DNA of 40,225 bases, from positions 1 to 40,225 of the forward strand of contig CAYMCP010000027.1 in assembly GCA_964388965.1 (NCBI GenBank), given 5' to 3'. The position numbers were made by a program, and so were the translations under genes. The stretch's first letter is position 1; each line of letters begins with the position of its first letter. This document shows, in pieces, positions 16,566-25,213 of the stretch. The notes under the pieces were generated by a model, which ran no database searches, was not told where the DNA came from, and saw only the letters and a program-made list of their open reading frames with translations. Source of the DNA: Albibeggiatoa sp964388965 (GTDB taxonomy: Bacteria; Pseudomonadota; Gammaproteobacteria; Beggiatoales; Beggiatoaceae).

Positions 16566-17951
16566 ATGGCAGTTTACAGAAAACTTATTGAGGGCATAAA
16601 AAAAATTCTTACGCCTGCCAACAAACAAGCAAATACAACTCAATCTACACTTACACCACAAAATAGTGCGAAACTTCATGCTGCTCAACGTATCCCCCGC
16701 AATGAGCATACTATATCACGTAAAAATATCAGTCATAATGCACTAAAAGTGTTGAACAAACTTAATCAAGCGGGTTACGAAGCCTATTTAGTTGGTGGTT
16801 GTGTGCGTGATATTTTATTACAAAAAACACCTAAAGATTTTGATGTCGTTACCAATGCACATCCAGACGAAGTAAAAGAATTATTTCGTAATTGTCGCTT
16901 AGTGGGACGACGTTTTGTATTAGCACATATTTATTTTGGTAGAGAAATCATTGAAGTAGCGACATTTCGAGCCGAACATGATAGCAAAGGCGGCGTGAAT
17001 ATAGACGGTCGCATTGTACGTGATAATGTGTACGGTAAGTTGAATGATGATGTATGGCGACGCGATTTTACAAGCAACGCATTATATTACGACATCAGCG
17101 ATTTTAGCATTATTGACTATGTTGACGGCGTAAAAGATTTACAAGCAGGAGTGTTACGTTTAATTGGCGACCCTATTCAACGTTATCAAGAAGACCCTGT
17201 GAGAATGCTACGCGCTGCACGCTTTGCAGCTAAATTAGATTTTAAAATTGAATCACAAACAGTTGCGCCGATTATGCAATTAGGACATTTATTAAAAGGC
17301 ATTCCGCCCGCACGTTTGTATGAGGAAGTATTAAAACTATTTTTGACCGGACATGCAGTAAAATCTTTCGAGCAACTGCAAAACTTTCATTTATTTGAAC
17401 ACCTATTTCCGCAAACACAGGCATGTTTAGAAGATCAATTTACTCAAAATCTATTGCATCAAATTTTACAAAATACAGACGCACGATTAAATGAGCAAAA
17501 AACTGTTACGCCGGCGTTTTTATTCATGAGTTTATTGTGGCCACCCATGTTGCCTTATATACATGAATTACTTCAACAAGGCGCGACCGAACAAGATAGT
17601 ATTATCAGCGCAGGACAAACTGTGTTACAAATTCAAGCAAAACATGTATTTATTCCCAAGCGGATTGTTGGCATTATGCAAGAAATTTGGTTACTGCAAC
17701 CGCGCCTAACGCGACGTAAAGACAAACGTTGTTTTGGCGTATTAGAACATCCACGTTTCCGTGCGGCATACGACTTTTTGGTATTACGAGCGGAGGCGGG
17801 TGAAGCGAACATGCAAGAATCGGTAGACTGGTGGGATAACTTTCAAAAAACAGAGCAACATAAGCGTCATGAATTAATTCAACGCAATCCTAAACAACGC
17901 AAAAGGCGTAATAAAAATCGTAAAAAATCAACTGATAAAAATGAAAATTAA
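16566..17951 (+). CDS. pcnB: Poly(A) polymerase I
   Basis: 461 aa, close to the E. coli enzyme. AAGGA lies 6 nt before the ATG. The nucleotidyltransferase core is clear: YLVGGCVRDILL, then KDFDVVTNA with the catalytic Asp pair. LVGRRFVLAHIYF is the signature that separates bacterial poly(A) polymerases from CCA-adding enzymes. VRMLRAARFAAKLDF and the head/neck domain follow. The C terminus is a very basic tail (KQRKRRNKNRKK), typical of PcnB and likely RNA-binding. The enzyme adds 3' poly(A) tails that promote RNA decay. folK, often adjacent in gammaproteobacteria, is absent here. Confidence 0.95.
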   Translation: MAVYRKLIEGIKKILTPANKQANTTQSTLTPQNSAKLHAAQRIPRNEHTISRKNISHNALKVLNKLNQAGYEAYLVGGCVRDILLQKTPKDFDVVTNAHPDEVKELFRNCRLVGRRFVLAHIYFGREIIEVATFRAEHDSKGGVNIDGRIVRDNVYGKLNDDVWRRDFTSNALYYDISDFSIIDYVDGVKDLQAGVLRLIGDPIQRYQEDPVRMLRAARFAAKLDFKIESQTVAPIMQLGHLLKGIPPARLYEEVLKLFLTGHAVKSFEQLQNFHLFEHLFPQTQACLEDQFTQNLLHQILQNTDARLNEQKTVTPAFLFMSLLWPPMLPYIHELLQQGATEQDSIISAGQTVLQIQAKHVFIPKRIVGIMQEIWLLQPRLTRRKDKRCFGVLEHPRFRAAYDFLVLRAEAGEANMQESVDWWDNFQKTEQHKRHELIQRNPKQRKRRNKNRKKSTDKNEN

Positions 17952-18141
17952 GTTTTTAATTCGTAATAATTTCTTGAATATTTAAACACTTCCGTTTTAT
18001 GTGTTAGGACTGGCTAACGTTAATTCTAAAAAAATGATTGATATTTAAAGAAAAAATGAGATGGCTAGTCCTTTGATAACAATTTGAAAAAACGGCAATA
18101 AAAATCTAAAGTAATACAATTGAATAAGCAAAACAATCAAC

Positions 18142-19269
18142 GTGACTAAAATAATTTTCTCCCTTTTATTAATCCTACTTATTCCCAACTGTTTTGCGGA
18201 ACAAAATTTATCCATGCAGCAACGTTTGCAACAATTAAATCTGCAAATTGCTGAATTACAAGCACAAATGTATAATACACGTACTGAATATGGAAAGTTA
18301 CAAAAACAATTGCAAGTGAGTGAGGAAAACATTGGAGAAGTCGCTAGTTTACTTGAGCAATTACATGGCGAATTAGCAACTCAAACCCTCAATTTAAAAG
18401 ATTCCCAACAGCGTCAGGCTGAACAACAACAAAAATTATTACAACAGCGTGTAATCCTTGCGCAATATATTCGTAGTAGTTATATCATGGGACATCAAGA
18501 TTATTTGAAATTATGGTTAAACCAAAACGATCCTTTTACTATAGGGCGGGTACTAACCTATTATAATTACTTTAATCGAGACAAAACGCATAAAATTGCC
18601 AAAATTAAGCAAATGTTGCAATCTATTCAGCAATTAGATCAAACGATTAGACAAGAGACGAAAACGTTACAAAATTTGGTCAATAATCAAACTCAACATA
18701 AGAAACAGTTAGAGGAAACTTATCAGCAACGTCAGTTAATCTTGCAACAACTTGAGCAAAAATTAGAATCTCAGGATAAAAAGTTAAAGCAATTGCAAGA
18801 AGATAAACGCCAATTAGAGCAATTAATTGATAAATTAGGGCATTTAGCGGCACACATTCCGCGCCCTAAAACAGTGGATTTTGCTAGTATGAAAGGGCAA
18901 TTGATGCAACCTGTTGATGGACAGATTATCAAGCGTTTTGGTGAAAAACGAGTAGGTCATTTAAAATGGCAAGGTTTATTGATTAAAGCGGCTTATCACA
19001 GTAAAGTCCGTGCTGTTGCGTCGGGTCGAGTTATTTTTGCGCAATGGTTTCGTAATTTAGGTCTGTTGGTAATCTTAGATCATCAACATGGTTACATGAG
19101 TTTATATGGCCATAATCAAAATTTACGAGTTAAAACAGGTGATTGGATTGAAATGGGTGATGTTATTGCGAATGTAGGCAGTAGCGGAGGGAGACAGGAA
19201 TCCGCTTTATATTTTGAAATTCGCTATCAAGGTGTACCACAAAATCCAGTTAATTGGCTAAGAGATTGA
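18142..19269 (+). CDS. envC: Murein hydrolase activator EnvC-like (coiled coil plus degenerate LytM/M23 domain)
   Basis: 375 aa from a GTG without an obvious Shine-Dalgarno. Residues 1-19 form a signal peptide ending CFA. About 25-235 is long coiled coil rich in Gln and Leu. About 250-375 is an M23/LytM domain closely matching E. coli EnvC (WQGLLI, MSLYGHNQ, VGSSGGRQESALYFEIR, NPVNWL). The first zinc motif HxGxD is lost (KWQGLLI), as in EnvC, so it should activate amidases at the septum rather than cleave peptidoglycan itself. It is listed apart from the min genes, which lie 14 kb away. Confidence 0.93.
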   Translation: MTKIIFSLLLILLIPNCFAEQNLSMQQRLQQLNLQIAELQAQMYNTRTEYGKLQKQLQVSEENIGEVASLLEQLHGELATQTLNLKDSQQRQAEQQQKLLQQRVILAQYIRSSYIMGHQDYLKLWLNQNDPFTIGRVLTYYNYFNRDKTHKIAKIKQMLQSIQQLDQTIRQETKTLQNLVNNQTQHKKQLEETYQQRQLILQQLEQKLESQDKKLKQLQEDKRQLEQLIDKLGHLAAHIPRPKTVDFASMKGQLMQPVDGQIIKRFGEKRVGHLKWQGLLIKAAYHSKVRAVASGRVIFAQWFRNLGLLVILDHQHGYMSLYGHNQNLRVKTGDWIEMGDVIANVGSSGGRQESALYFEIRYQGVPQNPVNWLRD

Positions 19270-19360
19270 TAAAAGGTGTGCGAAACTTGTTTTATTCGTG
19301 CAGAGTGTTCCGCACTCCTTTTAGATATTAAAACTCAAAACGCCTTATTTTCGTACTTTG

Positions 19361-19393
19361 TTGATTTTCTTTCCTTCGATTTGACTATATAAT
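19361..19393 (+). promoter_or_regulatory. Possible promoter of the CobW-family gene
   Basis: A perfect TATAAT (19388-19393) lies 40 nt upstream of the ATG. The nearest good -35, TTGATT (19361-19366), is 21 nt away, longer than ideal. Confidence 0.3.
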
Positions 19394-19433
19394 CAGAACC
19401 TCAGAACCATCGACAAAATTTATAGCCCAAACC

Positions 19434-20552
19434 ATGCAAACAATCCTAAATACATTCACGCCACCGACAGATTATTTACCTGTAGTAGTGATTACCGGAT
19501 TTTTAGGTAGTGGCAAAACAACTCTCTTAAATAAATTGCTCAAACACCCAGATATGCAAAAATCTGCGGTCGTAGTCAATGAATTTGGCGAGGTTGGTAT
19601 TGATAATTTATTGATTGAATCAGCAACCGAAGATGTAATGATTATGGATGGTGGTTGCGTGTGCTGTACAATTCGCGGTGACTTGGTAAAAACTTTAGAA
19701 AATTTATACCAAAAACGCCAAGCTGGTGAAATTACCTACTTTGAACGTGTCATTATCGAAACCACTGGATTAGCCGATCCCGCACCAATTATTCATACGC
19801 TACTCGACGATGCGATCCTAAAAACCAAATATCATTTAGATAGCGTTTTATCTACTGTTGATTGTGTCTATGCGCAACAACAATTTGAAGAATTTTACGA
19901 AACCGTTAAACAAGCAGCCGTTGCTGATCGGGTTATTTTAACTAAAACCGACCTTGTTACATCCGATGTTGTTGAACAAGTTAAACATCGTTTAAATATA
20001 TTAAACCCAGGTGCGATGCTATTAGAAAGTGTCAATGGGAATATAGATGTAAAACAATTATTTAGCGCGGGTCTATACAACCCTACAACAAAATCTTTAG
20101 ACGTACAACAGTGGTTACAAGCTGAAGCGTATCACCAGCACCACGACCATCATCAAAACCAACAATTTGACTACTCCTATCACGACCAAATCCGCCATGA
20201 TGAATATATTCAATCGTTTTGCTTAGAATACGACAAGCCGTTATCATGGAAAGTTCTAAATACTTGGTTTCAACAACTGACTGCTTTGCGTGGTAAAGAT
20301 TTACTGAGAATTAAAGGTTTAGTCTATACTGAAGAGACAAATTTACCTGTTATCGTACAAGGTGTACAACACATTTTTCAGCCACCAACCACGTTGGAAA
20401 AGTGGCCAACTCCGACACCACTAACTCAGATCGTTTTCATTACTCGTAATATTCAGAAAATCGTACTAGAAAAAATGTTAGATATTCTAGTAAAAAGCAA
20501 AACGCCTGCGGAGGCTTGTCAGGCAACATTGGTGCTAATGGGTTATGAATGA
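19434..20552 (+). CDS. CobW/COG0523 family GTPase (putative zinc or metal chaperone)
   Basis: 372 aa. GFLGSGKTT (22-30) is the Walker A motif; GGCVCC carries the family CxCC metal motif at Cys75, Cys77 and Cys78; ETTGLADPAP is Walker B/switch; LTKTDLV takes the place of NKxD. A His-rich stretch HQHHDHH near residue 235 precedes the C-terminal CobW_C domain. Family members deliver zinc, nickel or cobalt to target enzymes, or act in cobalamin synthesis. No cobalamin genes are nearby, so a YjiA/ZNG1-like metal role is more likely. No Zur box was recognised. Confidence 0.9.
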   Translation: MQTILNTFTPPTDYLPVVVITGFLGSGKTTLLNKLLKHPDMQKSAVVVNEFGEVGIDNLLIESATEDVMIMDGGCVCCTIRGDLVKTLENLYQKRQAGEITYFERVIIETTGLADPAPIIHTLLDDAILKTKYHLDSVLSTVDCVYAQQQFEEFYETVKQAAVADRVILTKTDLVTSDVVEQVKHRLNILNPGAMLLESVNGNIDVKQLFSAGLYNPTTKSLDVQQWLQAEAYHQHHDHHQNQQFDYSYHDQIRHDEYIQSFCLEYDKPLSWKVLNTWFQQLTALRGKDLLRIKGLVYTEETNLPVIVQGVQHIFQPPTTLEKWPTPTPLTQIVFITRNIQKIVLEKMLDILVKSKTPAEACQATLVLMGYE

Positions 20553-20854
20553 TGAAAATATGATGTTTGTATGTGTATAAGTTTTTTATAGATAAAATTT
20601 ATTTTGGACTCAATCGTCTACATCAAAAATCAAAAATTGAAACCTAAAAATAGTTATATTAATTGTAAGTTACATGACATTGTTAATATATTGCCTTAAT
20701 AGTTGAATGTAACTTGTTATTTGTAAAATTTTTTACTATCCTATGCTACTACAGTGTTTGAACAAAACTGATGATGATTAACTTTCGTTTGAACATAGGT
20801 AAAAATAAAATATTTTCAGTACGCCATCGAAAATAAAACAGGGAGCTTAACCCA
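20553..20854. other. 302-nt intergenic region upstream of the chemosensory cluster
   Basis: AT-rich, with no gene or strong hairpin seen. It contains the promoter candidate at 20714-20742. Confidence 0.5.
20714..20742 (+). promoter_or_regulatory. Putative promoter of the chemosensory cluster
   Basis: TTGTTA (20714-20719) and TATCCT (20737-20742) have 17-nt spacing and match four of six positions each. The predicted leader is about 105 nt. Confidence 0.3.
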
Positions 20855-21934
20855 ATGCCCAGTTTAGCCAAGAAAAGTCTTATTTTTGTCATAACATTAG
20901 TCGTAATGTCACTGACGGGCTGTGATTATATACAAAGCCTAATTGGTGAAGAAAAAGCAAAAAGTAGTCAGCCGGAAGAATTAGTATCACTTAGTTTAGC
21001 GGTTGCGCCTTACGCTGCTTGGATGCCTTGGTACTTAGCTAATGAAGAAGGTACGTTCCAAGAATATCGAACAAGATATAATATTGATGTACAATTTATA
21101 ACAGGTGACTACGATAGTACGATTAGAAAATTTATTAATCGTGAAGTTCAGGCGGTCGTTATCAGCAATGTTGATGCAGTCGCCAATTTTGTGCGCGAAG
21201 ACGTTGAAGCAGACGTGATTTTAGTCATGGGTTATAGCGACGGCAACGAAACATTATTAGTCAATGGTCAAGCAGAAAATTTTAATCTACGCGGTAAAAC
21301 TATTGCGCTGGCACAAAACACGTCGCGTCACTACCTATTAGACCGCTATCTGATTAAAAACCAAATTGATTTTGACCAAGTCAACATCCAAAATGTCCGT
21401 GATATTGATATTCCAACCAAATTTGTTGGTGGTGAAGTATTTGGTGTCGTTGCAGCTAATCCTAATGCGGCTAAATTAGTTGATGAGCAAAAGGCTCAAT
21501 CTTTATTCGATAGTCGTCATATTCCAAAAGAAATCATGTATTTACTCGTAGTTAGACGTGAAGTATTACAAGAAAATCCACAATTTAGTCAACTATTACT
21601 CTCTGCATGGTTCTCAGTAGTAGAACGCTTACAAGGTTCACAAAAGAGCAGTACAATTCGTGCAATGGCAGAATTAGCTAATATTAATCCCGATAGTTTT
21701 GCGAATCAGCTAAGTACAGTCGATTTAAGCGATACACCAATTAAAAGTTTATCCGCGATTCGTAATGACAATTTAATGAGAGAGGTAATGCGTCATGTTC
21801 GTTACTTTGTAGAACGCCATGACTTAGTCGGTAATGAACCCTTTACCAGTTGGGTATCATATCCAGGTCGTACCGCGCAATTGATACATTTTAATGCTAA
21901 ACCATTACAATCTTACGTGACCAAAATCAGATAG
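20855..21934 (+). CDS. NMT1/SsuA-like substrate-binding lipoprotein
   Basis: 359 aa with GGGAG 9 nt before the ATG. A type II signal peptide ends in the lipobox LTGC (Cys23), so it is a periplasmic lipoprotein. The fold resembles the NMT1/THI5 and SsuA/TauA group of solute-binding proteins: SLAVAPYAAWMPWYLANEEG, a TGDYDSTIRKF loop, NLRGKTIALAQNTS and a second lobe with AANPNAAKLV. The ligand is unknown; the family binds nitrate, sulfonates, taurine and thiamine precursors. No ABC permease or ATPase is adjacent. The next gene, a CheW-like adaptor, begins 4 nt after its stop, so the protein more likely presents a ligand to the receptor encoded downstream. That role is inference. Confidence 0.85.
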   Translation: MPSLAKKSLIFVITLVVMSLTGCDYIQSLIGEEKAKSSQPEELVSLSLAVAPYAAWMPWYLANEEGTFQEYRTRYNIDVQFITGDYDSTIRKFINREVQAVVISNVDAVANFVREDVEADVILVMGYSDGNETLLVNGQAENFNLRGKTIALAQNTSRHYLLDRYLIKNQIDFDQVNIQNVRDIDIPTKFVGGEVFGVVAANPNAAKLVDEQKAQSLFDSRHIPKEIMYLLVVRREVLQENPQFSQLLLSAWFSVVERLQGSQKSSTIRAMAELANINPDSFANQLSTVDLSDTPIKSLSAIRNDNLMREVMRHVRYFVERHDLVGNEPFTSWVSYPGRTAQLIHFNAKPLQSYVTKIR

Positions 21935-21938
21935 TACT

Positions 21939-22505
21939 ATGGAAGAAGACAAAAGAGTTTCCATCCCCGCCACAAATACCCCTTGGCAACCACCAAGTCA
22001 TGCTTTAACGCGCCCATTAAATCGTAAAGCGGAGGAGGCAGCCTGGGGACTCGCGCAATCAGAAGTAAGCCGCCGTATGGGATTTCGTATCGCCAACATA
22101 GGTTTATTGATTGGTGAAACCATTATTAGCGAATTGAAAGAATTAGATAAAATTTGTGCAATTCCCAATACAGCCGAATGGTTGCTAGGTTTAATTAACC
22201 TACGTGGTAATTTAGTGCCCGTATTCGACTTATACACCTTATTGCGCCTACCCAAAACAGAATCACGGCGCAAAAAAGATATGCTATTGATTTTAGGTGA
22301 AGGTGAAAAAGCTGGCGCGATTTTAATCGAAGCATTACCAGTCCACATTGCATTTACCAATGAAGATAAACTGAATACTTTGCCAGTTTTACCTGATGCC
22401 ATTCAAAATTATACTTCGACTGGTTTTGAAAAAGAGGGAGAAGTATGGTTTAACTTTGATCATATTGGCTTTTTTGAATCACTCGCAAAAAAAGTGGCAA
22501 CTTAA
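21939..22505 (+). CDS. CheW/PilI-like chemotaxis adaptor
   Basis: 188 aa. A 45-residue N-terminal extension precedes a CheW domain: MGFRIANIGLLIG, then the hallmark WLLGLINLRGNLVPVFDL, and ILIEALPV. It should couple the receptor encoded next to the kinase CheA/ChpA. The extension and the sequence are nearer PilI than flagellar CheW. It starts 4 nt after the lipoprotein stop, without a strong ribosome site, suggesting coupled translation. Confidence 0.92.
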   Translation: MEEDKRVSIPATNTPWQPPSHALTRPLNRKAEEAAWGLAQSEVSRRMGFRIANIGLLIGETIISELKELDKICAIPNTAEWLLGLINLRGNLVPVFDLYTLLRLPKTESRRKKDMLLILGEGEKAGAILIEALPVHIAFTNEDKLNTLPVLPDAIQNYTSTGFEKEGEVWFNFDHIGFFESLAKKVAT

Positions 22506-22521
22506 CGAAGGAGTCTACAGA

Positions 22522-22542
22522 ATGACGGAGACCTACCCATGA
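22522..22542 (+). CDS. Possible 6-codon leader ORF coupled to the receptor gene
   Basis: ATG 22522 encodes MTETYP and stops at TGA 22540-22542, overlapping the receptor start as ATGA. It has the best Shine-Dalgarno nearby (GAAGGAG, 22507-22513, 8-nt spacing). The receptor ATG has its own GGAG inside the mini-ORF (22527-22530). This could tune translation by coupling, or be chance. Confidence 0.35.
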   Translation: MTETYP

Positions 22543-25094
22543 AACTCAAGCTAAAACAAAAAATGTTTGTCGGTTCGGCGATTCTCGCGTTGCTGCCCGT
22601 AATGATTACAGCTTACTTTACCAGTCAAATTGCGGGTGACTTGGGTCAACAAGCATTGACTGAAAGCGCACAAAGCCACATTACTTCAATTCGTGATACC
22701 AAAAAACAACAAATTGAAGACTATTTTAAGCAAGTGACTAACCAATTACTGACCTTCGCAGATGCTAAGGGTATGACTGACGCTATGCGTGAGTTTAAAC
22801 ATACTTTTCCTAATTTTTCTGAAGAAGCGGGCATAGTCGCAGTAGACGAGGGACCTTCATTCCCCCAACCACTGCCATTTGACGAATATAAAGAAGCATT
22901 AGAAATATTTTATCTCGATGAATTTGTACAAGAATATGAAACTTTAAACGTTGATCCTGCGCCTGATATGGCAGCGATGCTAAATCAATTAGATGATAAT
23001 AGTTTGGCACTACAATATTTTTATATTGCGAATAATCCTAACCCACTAGGCACAAAAAAGGAGTTGTTTGCAGCGTCAGACAGCTCAGGCTACACCAATA
23101 TACATCGTCGCTATCATCGCGAATTTAGTGAATATCAAAGCCGTTTTGATTTAGAAGATATTTTCCTAGTAGATGCAGATAGTAGCTACATCATTTATTC
23201 GGTGAAAAAAGAAGTTGATTTTGCCACGTCGCTTAATGATGGTCCTTTTTCTAAAACAGGTATTGGTCATGTATTTGAACGTATGTCTCAAGCGGCACCT
23301 GATGAATATATCATTGTTGATTTTGCCTCTTACCTACCTGCTTATCAAAATCCAGTCGCTTTTATTGGTACACCTCTATTTGATAACGGTAAACGTACTG
23401 GTGTATTAATTTTTGAATTAGCCATTCACACCATTAACGACATCATGACTTATGACCGCGCATGGCGATTGGAAGAGTCAGGACGTACTGGCGAAACGTA
23501 TATTGTGGCAGCAGACGGCGCAATGCGTAATGACAGTCGGATGTTAGTTGAAGATAAAGAAGGTTATTTAGCAGCGATTGAACAAGCAGAATTGTCACCA
23601 GAAATTATTGCCAATATCGATTTGAAAGATACCAGTGTGGGACTCCAAAAAGTGGATAATCCGGGTACACGGAATGCGTTTTCTGGTGTAACCGGTTTTG
23701 ACATGTTTCCTGATTATCGCGGTGATTTCGTACTGTCTGCGTTTGCGCCGATTGATGTACAGGGTTTGCAATGGGCTATTTTCTCCGATATTTCAGAGGA
23801 AGAATCACTTGAACGTTTGCAAGCTTTGACCAATGCGATTCAGTACGGTGCGATTCCGATTGCGGTTGTCATTCTAGTATTTGGGGGTGCAGCGGGTTTC
23901 TTATTCTTTGGACGGATTGCAGCACCAATTAGCCATTTAGAGGAAACAGTAAGCCGGGTCGCAGAAGGTGACTTCACTGCACGGGCAGACATTCAAACAG
24001 GTGATGAACTTGAAACTTTATCCAATGCGTTTAATGGTCTGCTTGATGACCGTTTATCAGCACTGGCAAAAGCAGAAAAAGAAAATGAAATGCTTAACAA
24101 CTCGATTATTGAATTGTTAAAAGCATCATTCCAATTATCACAAAGGGATTTGACTGTACAAGTACCCGTAACCGAAGATGTGACAGGTCCGCTAGCAGAT
24201 GCTATTAACCAAATGGCAACAGAAACTTCTAAAGTATTGCTCAATGTCAGACGCATCACAGAGGAAGTAGAAACCGCATCACAGCAAGTAAAAACGCAGG
24301 GTGAAAACGTATCCAAAGTGGCAGAGGAAGAGCGTGAAATCGTTGATACCACGATGGAAGAATTATCCGCTGCAGCAGAGGCGATGAATAAAATTGCCGA
24401 AGTTGCACAATCCTGTAACGAAATTGCAGCACAAGCGGTACGCAGTACGCAAACGGCACTTTCAACAGTAACAAATACGGTGGAAGGGATGGGCGAAATT
24501 CGGGAAACCATTCACGAAACTGAAAAACGGATTAAGCGATTAGGTGAACGTTCACAAGAAATTAGCTCCATTGTTGACATCATTAATAACATTGCAGAAC
24601 GTACTCACGTACTGGCATTGAACGCTTCGATGCAGGCGGCGGCAGCAGGTGAGGCAGGTCGTGGTTTCTCGGTGGTTGCGGATGAGGTACAACGGTTGGC
24701 GGAAAGCTCGCGTAATGCAACTTCGCAAATTTCAGCATTAGTAAAAAACATTCAGGTTGAAACCAACGATACGATTGCCACGATGGATAAAACCATTACG
24801 CAGGTAATTGAAGGGTCGAAACTGGCGGAACGCGCTGGTGAGCAGATGAAAGAAACGCAGGATACAACTGCGAATTTAGTACAAGTGGTTGAACAGATTG
24901 CTATGGCATCACGGCAACAAGCGAAGATTTCCAACGAATTACGTGAACGAGCGCAAACCATTCAACAAAGTACCCAAGAAACTGCGAAACAGCTAGAAGA
25001 GCAAACAATTCAAACTGATCGACTCGTAGATTACTCTAAACAGTTGATTGAATCTATTCGTGTGTTCAAACTCCCAACCACACACGACGAGTAA
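22539..25094 (+). CDS. Methyl-accepting chemotaxis protein with dCache-like sensor (PilJ-type signalling tip)
   Basis: 851 aa. TM1 lies at about 8-27 and TM2 at about 437-460 (IPIAVVILVFGGAAGFLFF). The 400-residue periplasmic region between them looks like a double Cache domain, with RTGETYIVAADGAMRNDSRM near its distal part. A HAMP domain follows (about 460-515), with a second HAMP-like stretch (DLTVQVPVTEDVTGPLADAI). The cytoplasmic hairpin tip reads RTHVLALNASMQAAAAGEAG and then GFSVVADEVQRLAE, which is PilJ-like. No C-terminal CheR-tethering pentapeptide is seen, and no cheR or cheB is in the window. It may sense ligand directly or through the adjacent lipoprotein. Confidence 0.93.
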   Translation: MKLKLKQKMFVGSAILALLPVMITAYFTSQIAGDLGQQALTESAQSHITSIRDTKKQQIEDYFKQVTNQLLTFADAKGMTDAMREFKHTFPNFSEEAGIVAVDEGPSFPQPLPFDEYKEALEIFYLDEFVQEYETLNVDPAPDMAAMLNQLDDNSLALQYFYIANNPNPLGTKKELFAASDSSGYTNIHRRYHREFSEYQSRFDLEDIFLVDADSSYIIYSVKKEVDFATSLNDGPFSKTGIGHVFERMSQAAPDEYIIVDFASYLPAYQNPVAFIGTPLFDNGKRTGVLIFELAIHTINDIMTYDRAWRLEESGRTGETYIVAADGAMRNDSRMLVEDKEGYLAAIEQAELSPEIIANIDLKDTSVGLQKVDNPGTRNAFSGVTGFDMFPDYRGDFVLSAFAPIDVQGLQWAIFSDISEEESLERLQALTNAIQYGAIPIAVVILVFGGAAGFLFFGRIAAPISHLEETVSRVAEGDFTARADIQTGDELETLSNAFNGLLDDRLSALAKAEKENEMLNNSIIELLKASFQLSQRDLTVQVPVTEDVTGPLADAINQMATETSKVLLNVRRITEEVETASQQVKTQGENVSKVAEEEREIVDTTMEELSAAAEAMNKIAEVAQSCNEIAAQAVRSTQTALSTVTNTVEGMGEIRETIHETEKRIKRLGERSQEISSIVDIINNIAERTHVLALNASMQAAAAGEAGRGFSVVADEVQRLAESSRNATSQISALVKNIQVETNDTIATMDKTITQVIEGSKLAERAGEQMKETQDTTANLVQVVEQIAMASRQQAKISNELRERAQTIQQSTQETAKQLEEQTIQTDRLVDYSKQLIESIRVFKLPTTHDE

Positions 25095-25101
25095 GACAAT
25101 G

Positions 25102-25179
25102 AACAATTAACAGTGCTAATCATTTTTTCTTTTAATGAGTAGATTTAAAAAGTAAAAAAATTGATTACTGTTAATTGTT
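25102..25179. repeat. 78-nt near-perfect hairpin between receptor and kinase genes
   Basis: AACAATTAACAGT (25102-25114) and ACTGTTAATTGTT (25167-25179) are perfect 13-bp inverted repeats. Inside, AATCA with TTGATT and T-rich/A-rich arms extend the stem with small bulges, giving a total of roughly 28 pairs. It lies in the 119-nt gap within the chemosensory cluster. It could be an attenuator, an RNA processing site or a palindromic intergenic repeat. Confidence 0.7.
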
Positions 25180-25213
25180 AATTAATTGATAACTATCCAT
25201 TGCGGAGCTTGTT

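Noticed and set aside
16566..17951. CCA-adding tRNA nucleotidyltransferase as identity
   Set aside because: LVGRRFVLAHIYF and the basic C-terminal tail indicate poly(A) polymerase.
18045..18332. 95-codon minus-strand Cys-rich ORF
   Set aside because: Antisense to the envC signal peptide and coiled-coil region; no recognisable family.
18142..19269. Active M23 endopeptidase
   Set aside because: The HxGxD zinc motif is missing, as in EnvC activators.
23993..24511. 172-codon minus-strand Ser-rich ORF inside the receptor gene
   Set aside because: Shadow of the coiled-coil coding strand; composition is typical of antisense frames.
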